Assembly: GCA_029237695.1 (NCBI GenBank) | Contig: JAQRGA010000034.1 | Location: 148,126-212,125, forward strand | Direction: 5' to 3' | DNA: 64,000 nucleotides | Source of the DNA: Conchocele bisecta | Taxonomy: Eukaryota; Mollusca; Bivalvia; Lucinida; Thyasiridae | Shown: piece by piece, positions 11,214 through 20,375 of the stretch | Position numbering within the stretch: position 1 is the stretch's first letter | How the letters are laid out: every line of letters starts with the position of its first letter | Translations under genes and position numbers: made by a program | The notes under the pieces: model-generated | What the model saw: only the letters and a program-made list of their open reading frames with translations | Databases searched by the model: none | Told to the model about the DNA's origin: nothing

Positions 11214-12016
11214 TCAATTACTTTTACAAATCTTTTGCTCATGTTGCCCATCCTTACTTATATCCAACCTCCATCTGCCGTGTCCTTTTCGACAACGATT
11301 ATTGACACCGGCATGTGCTGACATTAATACAACTCCTGATCTAAATGTGTGAAAACCACCCTTACCATCAGGATGCACATACATTAATGTTTTCAAATTA
11401 CTTCTCTTGCTCTAGTGTAACTTATCTTTATGTTTCTTTCCAACAATTATCATAATAATATACGTGATCGATGCACAAGCCGAAATGAGAAACATTCTGA
11501 TTTGGCCGTTACACCTGCCTCAAAACATACATTTTTAAGCCTGGAATGTGTACAAACCGCTGTGTGACCTTTAGCAATTATGACGTCATTGCCCACCCTG
11601 TATCTGCCCGTTTACACTTAATTCTTATTTTAATTAAATGATCGTCAAAAGCACATAAATCACAGAGTTCACCGGAACGAAAAACAAAATCAAACCTGAA
11701 TAGTCAATCAAAAACATGGACAAGTCCCTTAATGTTATCAAATCCATGTCACCAGTGTATTTCCTGAATAAATCACCTTTCTTTACACCAGTTGTAGGTC
11801 TTACATGTAATCGTTTAGCTGCATTGTTCAAACACGTGCCCAGTTAATATCGCAAATATCCGTCATAATGACACTTATCGTCACCAACCGCCCTCGCAAA
11901 TACAATACACCATGCATTGAATCTTGTCGGAATTGCCTCATACCCATTAATATAACAACAACCTCCATTTGGTGAATGATACACACACAGTTCATACAGT
12001 TTAACCGTATTGTCAC
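11214..12016 (-). pseudogene. Tyrosine recombinase of a DIRS-order retroelement, decayed
   Basis: Read on the minus strand, pieces in different frames follow the order of a tyrosine recombinase: KKGDLFRKYTGDMDLITLRD with LSMFLIDYSG (11700-11800), then KISYTRAREV near 11410, then FHTFRSG and GRWRLDISKDG (11240-11390). H-x2-R and the GRW block are hallmarks of the catalytic domain. The tyrosine expected near DG is not in this frame. In DIRS and Ngaro elements this enzyme integrates a circular cDNA. Frames change several times, so the copy is dead. It sits just downstream of an RNase H remnant on the same strand. Confidence 0.7.
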
Positions 12017-12299
12017 TTTCTACTTATCGAGTACGTCCAAATCTTGTCCGCTATCACACTGCCCTTCACGAACGACCACCCTCAGCTCGCTCCACCCATT
12101 ACACGTCCCACCAATCCTGCTCATATGAAACAACATATACAGTCAATAAATGGAATCACATCCACAACCAATAAATGAATTATACATTATATTGCATGGT
12201 TTATAACTTATCAGTCAATTTCATGCGACGAAAACCATCCACACTACACTTATATGGCATTGTGCTCATGTAAATGTCACATGTTAAGCAGTGATAGTA

Positions 12300-13030
12300 A
12301 CATTTTATGTATTCTCCATGAATATACATCTGCGGCTACTGTCATTGCCACACTTCACTACATCGTTTCGTGGAAAACTCTGATAACACAACACCTGTCT
12401 GGCAAACATGCCATGATTATTAGTCAACATGTGCCAACAATGTGCATATTTCCGTTGTGACACAATCAATGTACCACATGCATTATATCTTAACATTGTG
12501 TTTATTACCATTGGTATCAATGGGTGACAATCCAATGTTTGCATCCATACGACGACTGATCAAAAGCATTCACAGTCTCTGTGCATTAAAAACCAACATT
12601 TTGAGTTAAATAATTCGATATTTTTACTTAAAATTTTATGCAAATCAATCAATATCGTGATTGCCCATGATTTTCTCAAGCAATACAATACCCACCTTTT
12701 AATCTGCCAACCATCAGTATCAGTACACTTACTGAGAATGTCTGGTCTGTTATTGTCTTCCTGTAAAGACATTATAGGTGCATTGACACTCATAAAGTTA
12801 ACTTCCAAAGTAATCTCTTGCCATTGATGTTTTTGCTTCCTCTTTGCATAATGCGAACAATATTTGAATTATCAATGTACAACTTTACCTTTTGTCCATA
12901 TACGGTGCCAACCGAACTACTTACCACCATCCGTACTGCTTCTAGCTCTCTACAGCCTGAACTCTGAGTTTGTTCAACTTAATCCCATGATCCAGTTACC
13001 TCGCTAACGTTACCGCACCATGTATGCATG
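12300..13030 (-). pseudogene. DIRS-type RNase H / pol C-terminal remnant
   Basis: On the minus strand, fragments in shifting frames read RELEAVRMVVSSSVG and VKLYIDNSNIVRIMQRGSK (about 12870-12990), then NNRPDILSKCTDTDGWQI (12560-12808), then RYNACGTLIVSQRKYA near 12470. These match the order of the RNase H core and the adjoining conserved stretch in DIRS/Ngaro pol (ELEAV, the D of YIDN, ADxLSxxxDxDxW, and an xVPxW-like block). The reverse transcriptase itself is not visible upstream, so this is the 3' half of an element. Confidence 0.65.
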
Positions 13031-13046
13031 TATATATTTACATTTT

Positions 13047-13165
13047 ACGTAAATCCCGTCTCTAGGATATCAAACTGCCCGTCTCTAGGGTATCACACTG
13101 CCCGTCTCTAGGGTTACAGACTGCCCGTCTCTAGGGTATCACACTGCCCATATCTAGGGTATAAA
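13047..13165. repeat. Minisatellite, ~26-bp unit, about 4.5 copies
   Basis: Tandem units of GTCTCTAGGGTATCACACTGCCC with a few substitutions. Confidence 0.85.
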
Positions 13166-14510
13166 TGAACACATCACAATGGGTACTCCGGGTTCCTCCC
13201 AAAGCGAACAAATGGGTCTCACGGGAATGATACTGCTAACCAGTACGTTATGTACAAAAACATTTGACGAATGTCTGAAGCACACATATATATACTGAAC
13301 ATTAATAAAACCGACATAACCTGTACCACTTGCATGGGTAAATACATATACCTCTCCCTGAACAGTTTGATTCAAACAACAGCATTCTTTGTTCATTTAC
13401 TTACATTTTCCTTCCAAATTCTGATATATGCCAATGCCCCTTTTATTGTAAATGCTCAGTTCTGATTTGGGGAGTCCCCCCCCACCCCATTTGTACTGGT
13501 GATATGTGGGATTTAGTACTAAACGCATTGACCCGGCTAAACCACAAGGGAGACAATCAAATACAAAATAGCGAATTATCTCGCCTTCCAACCACGCAAA
13601 CCCAAAATATATGATGTGCTGCTCTTACACCATTATATGATACAGTATGCACCCTTTAAATCGAAATGTATATAAATAATAACCCTGATTGAACACTTGC
13701 CTTGCCACAGATACAATAATCCTATTGATGCATGCACGTTGCCAAACAGTTATGTTTGCGATCCAGAACCTGTCTAGGCTTACCGGTGTTCCCATATGTC
13801 ACCTTAAATGGATTTATAATATGACTTATCGATCGCCCCTTCATAACAGCATTTGTATTTCTTCAGCAACAAAACTGGGATTGCCTCTAGCATATATCCT
13901 ATTTACCATTTATTTTCCGCAGGAATACTATTAAAACATATTCTTAGCCTGCCTACCGGCGTTACCACTCCGTCTATGGGGCCACCTTTGATCAATCAGA
14001 ATCCAAGTTTGACCACCAAAGAATCTTCTTCAGCTGACTTACCTCCATCACACCGACCCCTTGAGATCACATGATCTCCAATATCAGTACAACTCACTAC
14101 AAACAGCAAACACACATTTCGAGCGGAAGATGCGTACAATTTTAATCTGAATATGCTCACTGAATTGACCAGATCACAGTTTGGCACATAATTTTACAAA
14201 TACTTCCTTTTGTCAGCTGAAAATAACATAGGATACTGAGTATTTAATTTTAAGTCACATCCAATCACAGGCAGTTTTGGAATATTCAGTAAAAAGCAAA
14301 CTACGAAACTAAGTCTTTTTCAAGTGGACTGGTACACAACACCACAGAGACGTAATTAACCCCGGTGTAACGGGAACATAGTAGACATGGATAACCGTAG
14401 ACGGAAGCAGTTCTGCTCATGCGGCCACGAATTGAGGCGGAGCTATGTGACTAGGCATAGAGGGATCGTCTCAAAATTCTTAAATATGCATCAAATGATG
14501 ACACTAGGCT
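13166..14510. other. Unassigned host-like DNA
   Basis: AT-rich, with short open frames only and no motif I recognise. It ends with the AGTTTG target site of the next element. Confidence 0.6.
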
Positions 14511-14539
14511 AGTTTGTATGGCACGCCGTTTTACTATTT

Positions 14540-15025
14540 ATTCAGAGTAAAATATATCTCTTTGAGTCAATAAGATATCTCTTTCAATCAACAAGATATC
14601 TCTTTCTGACAAACATATATCTATTTCAGTCAATAAGATATATGTTTGTCAGAAAGAGATATCTTGTTGAATGAAATATATATCTTAATGACTCAAAGAG
14701 ATATCCTATTGACTCAAAGAGATATATGTAACTCTGAAATAGATATATCTATGATAATAACAATATAGATATCTGTTTCAGAGTTACATATATCTCTTTC
14801 AGTCAATATGATATCTCTTTCAGTCAATAAGATATCTCTTTGACATGATATCTGTTTAGATTCAATGAAACAGATATCTACTTCTATGAGTAAGATATCT
14901 TATATAGCCAAACAGATATCTTGTTGTATGAAACAGATAACTTCTATGGTGAAAGAGATATCTTTTTAAATCAATTAGATATCTATTTGACTTTTTCATA
15001 TAGATATCTGTTTGATCGACTATTT
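14540..15025. repeat. Left AGATATCT array
   Basis: More than twenty units of 20-24 bp, each centred on the palindrome AGATATCT or a near variant, with flanks such as CTTTCAGTCAATA. Orientation switches within the array, so parts can also fold locally. It is the subterminal region of the element at 14517-17773. Confidence 0.85.
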
Positions 15026-15109
15026 AACAGTAACTGTTGCTCCCTGCAAGTCATATAATTATTTTCAAACCAGAAAATAGTAAATAAATAAGTTGATTTT
15101 GTGGTCCAT

Positions 15110-15720
15110 CAGCAGGATGGGGGAAATATTTATTTTTTGCGGATATTTTGGTTATTACATCATCCAAGATGGCCGCCAAAAGAGCAAAAGGTCGTAATTT
15201 TATGAGCGACTTCACAAATCTTATTCTCATGAACCACTTGGCCGATGCTGACTAAACTTCACAGTTATGGTCCTTAGGTGAAGCATTTTCAGATTTGATG
15301 AAATGGCGTTGTTACATAATCCAAGATGTCTGCAGTGGGAAAGTAGGTCAACTTCTTAAAAACTGTTTTTCTCATGAACCAATTAACCGATTTTGATGAA
15401 ACTTTATAGCAATGATCTTACGCTAATGCTATTTCAGATTTGATAAAATGGTTGCCCTGGGGTCCATGGGTGGGGTCCAGGGGGTAAAAGTGGGGTCAAA
15501 TTTAGTTGTTGACTGAATATGGTCATATTATATATAAAATCAAAAGAATCAATGAGCCGATCGGTCTGATACAATTTTTGTCACAATTAGGTAATTGTGT
15601 CACCCAAGATCGCCGCCGAAAGGTCAAAAGGTCGTCACTTTATCGTGAACTTAGCAAATCTTCTAGTTTGTTTGGCCATATGTATGTGTGATGTTCTCGA
15701 AGATCAAATGGTGTCATCAG
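15110..15720. repeat. Interspersed repeat inside the AGATATCT element
   Basis: Contains CCAAGATGGCCGCC, TTTCTCATGAACCA, GATTTTGATGAAACTT and, at its end, CAGGTGAGCGATACAGGC. Related sequence in reverse lies at 55370-55640. I remember this style as common in molluscs. It seems to be carried as cargo in the transposon. 15721-17100 shows only a (GT)n-G tract near 16622-16660 and a C-run near 16246. Confidence 0.5.
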
Positions 15721-17104
15721 GTGAGCGATACAGGCGTATACGAATTCGGATGTAATGGAAACACCGTATAGTGGAGTTAAATGTACATAAACAATACTTA
15801 CATAAATTCGGACAAGAATTCGCACACGTTTTCGCACAAGTTTTCGTTGAATGAAAACGCGCCATAAAAACATAGAGAATGAGTACCACAAGGAGACCGA
15901 AGAACCACCAAAGAAGAAAAAGCATTACCGACTGCACAAAAGACAGTAAGCATACGGCGGTGGTCGCAGAGCCTTCAACATGGCGCAAACGTGCACTCTA
16001 CGACCAGCGGCGTATGGTCCCAAAGAAACAAATTGGAAATTACAATAAAAAATCAATGCAAGAAAAAGCAATACAGGCCCCACAGAACTTAGACGTCAAT
16101 AAATAGCAACAACATCATGACTCAGATGAAAATTAAATACAATTACTTACTATGATACAGGAAATAATGTAGCCAAGGGTACCGACTTGGAACGGTCAGT
16201 GAGTAAAACCGTTCACTGGTGGGTTAAACCGGTTATCGTGGCCACAGCCCCCCCCCCCCCCCTCCACCCCCATCACTTCAATTGGCACAATGCAATAACG
16301 CCTGGTTAGCTCAAGTACATGACTTTGAACAGTGTAAACGCTGATCAGCCTGTAACTCTCTGTTAAAAGTGTAAACCATAATAAGCATGTACATTCTACA
16401 TGTACGAGGTTCATTGAAGAAGTATTGATAGTAGAGCCATATTTTTACTTTGGTACTTACCTACATGTAACATGTACGCCAATCAAATTTTGTCATTATG
16501 ACTATGAATCAATGTTGACTTTCATAACGCACTATATATGACTTCATAACATTGTCTCTTATAATTATGATGTCACATTGCGCGTGGTCATGTATCGCGA
16601 TGCGGGGGTGGGGATGGGATGGTGTGTGTGTGTGTGTGTGTGTGTGTGGGGGGGGGGGGGTTCAAGAAATTAGCATGGATTTTGGCAAAATGTTTATATT
16701 TTAGATCTGATAACTAGTACGGTATATGACCAAATTTAACTCATTTGTTTAATATTTTATGACAATATCACTGTATCTCTACAAAACAATTCAAAAATCG
16801 ATGCCAATGTGTCATGTGCCAATCTGATCAGCATGCACTATATATGTTACCAGTTTAAACCATAATAAGCGCTTACCTTACTATGAACAGTGTAAATCCC
16901 GATCAACATGTATATTACTTTACCTGTGATGCAGACACTTTGCTTTGAACAGTGTAAAGTCGGATAAGCATGTACTTTTCAGCATTTATCTTACATTGAA
17001 CAGTGTAAACACTGATCAGCACGGGCCACCTACAGTTATTTGAACAGTTTAAACAATAATAGCACGTACCTTATTCCTGGTAGGGAGAATTCATTTATAC
17101 AATT

Positions 17105-17757
17105 AAACAATGAAACGAAACAGATATCTTATTGAAAGGCTTCAAATAGATATCTCTTTCATCAAACTAGATATCTTGTTGACTCAAGGATATATCTTGT
17201 TGACTCAAAGAGATATCTTGAACTGTCAAATATATATCTTGTTGAGTCAAAGTGATATCTTTATTAAATTCTTAGATATATATCTCTTTTGAAATACTAG
17301 ATATCTACTTCACAATAAAATATACCTCTTTCCTTCAATAAGATATCTTAATGAGCCAAATAGATATCTCTTCTATTATTTTCAAACAGATATCTCTTTC
17401 CGAGAAGTAGATATCTAGTATGATGAAATATATATCTCTTTGAGTCAGCAAGATATCTATTTCTGACAATAATATATCTCTTTCAGTCAATAAGATATCT
17501 CTTTGAGTCAATACGATATCACTTTCAGTCAATAAGATATATATTTGAGTCAATAAGATATCTGTTTCAGTAAATAAGATGTCTTCTTCCATCTCTTTGA
17601 CTGAGGAAGATATCTGTTACTTATAAAGATATTTTGTTCATGTACTTGATATCTTATTGATTGAAATAGATATCTGTTTGTCTGAAAGAGATAACTTGTT
17701 GATTGAAAGAGATATCTTATTGACTGAAAGAGATATATTTTACTCTGAATAAATAGT
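17105..17757. repeat. Right AGATATCT array
   Basis: About thirty units of the same 20-24 bp repeat as the left array. Long open frames here read as repeats of Asp-Ile-Leu-Leu-Thr and are a by-product of the tandem DNA, not a gene. Confidence 0.85.
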
Positions 17758-17814
17758 AAAACGGCGTGCCATAAGTTTGCTTCTATGTATATGTATACAA
17801 TTATAAAGTCGCTC

Positions 17815-18055
17815 CATAAAACAAGCGTGGGAAATAAAGAGACGAGCTGGGAAATAAGTAGACACACAAGGAGATACACCGGGAAATACGTAGACATACG
17901 CCGATACCAAATACAGACATACCGAAATAATACACACATCGAGCATGTACCGGAACACAATGAGACACACTGGGAAATACGTAGACATACCGGGAAATAA
18001 GTAGACACATCGGGTACCGGGACACAAGGAGATACACCGGGAAATATAGTTTTGA
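17815..18055. repeat. Minisatellite with GGGAAATA-GTAGACA units
   Basis: Irregular tandem units of about 18-22 bp, such as CCGGGAAATACGTAGACATA and GGGAAATAAGTAGACACA. It begins some 40 bp outside the preceding transposon. Confidence 0.7.
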
Positions 18056-18182
18056 ATCGCGTCGTACATGCGAACAAACCTAGTTTAATGTGATAATACT
18101 AATTTTATTTCCTGTCTGATTTTCTTTAATTGCGCAGAGTTTAATTTATAGGCCTAAGCTCTTGACCCTTAGACCACACAAC

Positions 18183-18347
18183 AATTATCGTCTGCTGTTG
18201 CTGTTATATCTTGCCTTATTTCTCAATAAAAACATGTTTTGACAGCACTTCAGAATCATTTCCAGTGCTATTATTATGCTAAAGTGCTGTCAAGGCATGG
18301 TTTTTATGATAAAAATGGAAAATAGAAAAATAAAGAGCAGACGACAA
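18183..18347. mobile_element. Palindromic MITE
   Basis: Imperfect inverted repeat of about 165 bp: ATTATCGTCTGCT at the left and AGCAGACGACAATATT at the right, with TTTTGACAGCACTT and AAGTGCTGTCAAGG pairing inside. A half copy lies at 32090-32186. Confidence 0.6.
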
Positions 18348-19335
18348 TATTAAGATAGCTGTATGAGGGTTAATTGCATAAGAATACAGTCCTACTAATT
18401 GTAAGGTATAACGTTCCGCGATCAATGCGATTCTCAACGGTTTATTGTTTTCAAAATTATTCAATACAATACAAATGTGTATTCACTCAAAGCGAAGTGA
18501 CATGACACACGAGGTGTACATTATATAACATGGGTACAACTAACAAATTCAATAAAATATTATAATGCTAACGATGTGGGTTTTTTGCACGAAAATTGTT
18601 AGGTTTTGGAACTGCATTCCAGTGATTGTTCTTTTGAACAAACTGTTTGAATTTAAATGAATGTATTCGGACAATCAAAGAGGAACTGGAGCTCGTCATC
18701 GGAGCATAGCTAATTCTTTCCCTTTTAATTTATTTATAAAAATCCGGTCCAAATTATGTGTTTTCGGGCCTTATTGCTTGTCGAAAGCGCGAATGTATCA
18801 CGATTTGTTGGGTAAAGGAGCCATTATAGTGTTTTCTACTAGTGTCGACCAGATTCATCCTATTATCTACTCAATATGATCCGGGACTGCACTATTTTTT
18901 CACAATTATTAAATCATGTGCAACTATTTTGTGCTGATAGCAAGAGTTACGCCTCTTTTCCAGGTATGGGAAAAGTGATTACATCAGTTGTCTCCCGTTC
19001 ATCGCGAGGCAATATAGGAGTAATTAATGCAGTATTGCCAGCGAAATTGACCACTAGTGTCCGTCGGTTGTGGTCAGTTTTACAGACATCATATGTGTGC
19101 TTGTCAATATTCCAATACTGTGAATTAGCTAATATGCGATATTTGAGACAAATATTTTCGTTTGTAATGGTTGTTTTATTTCAATTAAAAATATATAGTA
19201 TACCTTTGATGAAAGATTTGCATGCTCAAAGAGAAAATAAACTACAGTTTATTAAACTGTTTCTTATTTATTCTTCAGAAAATATATATCTTCAAATTTC
19301 ATTAGAATTATGTGCACATTTTGAATGAAGCTTAT
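18348..19335. other. Unassigned DNA
   Basis: AT-rich, no recognised repeat. A 150-codon frame at 18876-19328 has no similarity that I recognise and skewed, hydrophobic composition; I do not call it a gene. Confidence 0.5.
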
Positions 19336-19634
19336 AGTTAAGGGTGGGAATTGGCTCGAAGACCTTCTATAGCTGGTCTGCAGTTTCGCCAGGTGACCTT
19401 ATACCCCGTGATAGACACCTCGGTGTGAAAGCCTTGTTCTACGGACACAAATAAGCGGGGTCAAATCTGGATAAAATAGCCGAGGCCAGAATATGCCCCG
19501 GGGTAGGCTATGATACAATCGTCTGGTAGCGCTATCAGTGACAACAATGGGATTTATGGAACGTGTGACCAGCTGACTCATGATCCGCTAGAACACTCGG
19601 ACGTAATAATCAGGATTAACACTGTTTATTATAT

Positions 19635-19947
19635 ACATGTGGTTTGCAAATTAGATTCTACCTCATTAATGTTACTGTGGATATCATAAATGGTTGTGTC
19701 ATCAGCATATAAATCGGTTCCTGTAGCAGACTCGGACAGCATAGCAGGCAAATCATTAATAAATAATAGAAATAATGTCGGACCTAGTATAGACCCCTGG
19801 GGCACGCCGCATGTAATACACATATCTTCTGAGTTTGCACCATTAAATGAAGTTACCTGTTTTCTTTGCTTCAAGTATGAATTAAACCACATTAATGTTT
19901 GATCACTAAATCGGTAGCAGCGAAGCTTTTGCAAGAGGATATCATGA
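19635..19947 (-). pseudogene. Non-LTR retrotransposon reverse transcriptase fragment
   Basis: The minus strand encodes a reverse-transcriptase palm: HDILLQKLRCYRF, then GVPQGSILGPTLFLLFINDLP (quoted here as one 21-residue region shortened at need: key parts are GVPQGS and FINDLP), then DLYADDTTIY with the catalytic YADD. This style belongs to the CR1/Jockey-like clades. The reading frame is cut on its upstream side exactly where Polinton B begins. No upstream part is visible on the other side of Polinton B. The 300 bp downstream (19340-19634) are probably the element's 3' tail. Confidence 0.85.
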
Positions 19948-20054
19948 AGTAGTATATAAGAGTCAAAACGATACGACCACCCTCTGGAAGCCACCGGCTA
20001 CGCGCGGTGGCCACCACCGCATGGTGGTATCATTGTTGACTCTTATATACTACT
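19948..20054. repeat. Terminal palindrome of Polinton B (left end)
   Basis: Same 107-bp inverted repeat as 8123-8229, bounded by AGTAGTATATAAGAGTCAA and its complement. Sequence just inside (CACTGTTCGG, then GAATGGAACAT, then CGCGAGACCATATATTTC) is also shared with Polinton A, proving this is the element end and not a chance MITE insertion. Confidence 0.75.
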
Positions 20055-20164
20055 TGGATTTTCCCCCACTGTTCGGCGGGTGTGTATGAGAAGAATGGAA
20101 CATATTTTTCATCAACCGCGAGACCATATATTTCATAGAGCAAAAAAAATAATAAAAAAATAAT

Positions 20165-20375
20165 AATTGACACCCTATTAAAGATAATAAATCCATAAGT
20201 TATACTCAGTAAAAATACAGCAATCTGTCATACATTTATTCAAAATAAAATAGCAACTGACACCCTATTAAAGACAAGTTATCCATTGGTTATACTCAGT
20301 ATATTACAACAATCTGTCACAAATATAAACTGACACCCTATTAAAGATAAAAATATATTGGTTATACTCAGTATA
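20165..20375. repeat. Tandem repeats upstream of polymerase B
   Basis: About three units with GACACCCTATTAAAGA, then GGTTATACTCAGTATA, then ACAATCTGTCA. The last unit runs directly into the polymerase ATG at 20376. Probably the promoter region of the polymerase gene. Confidence 0.6.

Larger units (their letters stand above)
14517..17773. mobile_element. 3.26-kb DNA transposon with long inverted repeats and AGATATCT arrays
   Basis: The ends are inverted copies: TATGGCACGCCGTTTTACTA at 14517 onward and its complement ending at 17773; pairing continues for about 80 bp with a single mismatch by eye and then passes into repeat arrays. AGTTTG lies directly outside both ends (14511-14516 and 17774-17779), a 6-bp target duplication. 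No transposase gene is visible inside. Short basic frames near 15850-16106 have no recognised domain. The superfamily is not clear: 6-bp duplications occur in several, and the structure also resembles foldback elements. Confidence 0.85.

Noticed and set aside
15852..16106. Basic frames with Lys-rich stretches inside the AGATATCT element as a transposase
   Set aside because: Short, overlapping in different frames, no catalytic motif; probably chance.
17335..17592. 85-codon frame with repeated Asp-Ile-Leu-Leu-Thr-Gln
   Set aside because: It is the translation of the AGATATCT tandem array; the palindromic DNA repeat explains it and no gene is needed.
18876..19328. 150-codon open frame
   Set aside because: No motif, no repeat in the window, AT-rich composition; length is compatible with chance.
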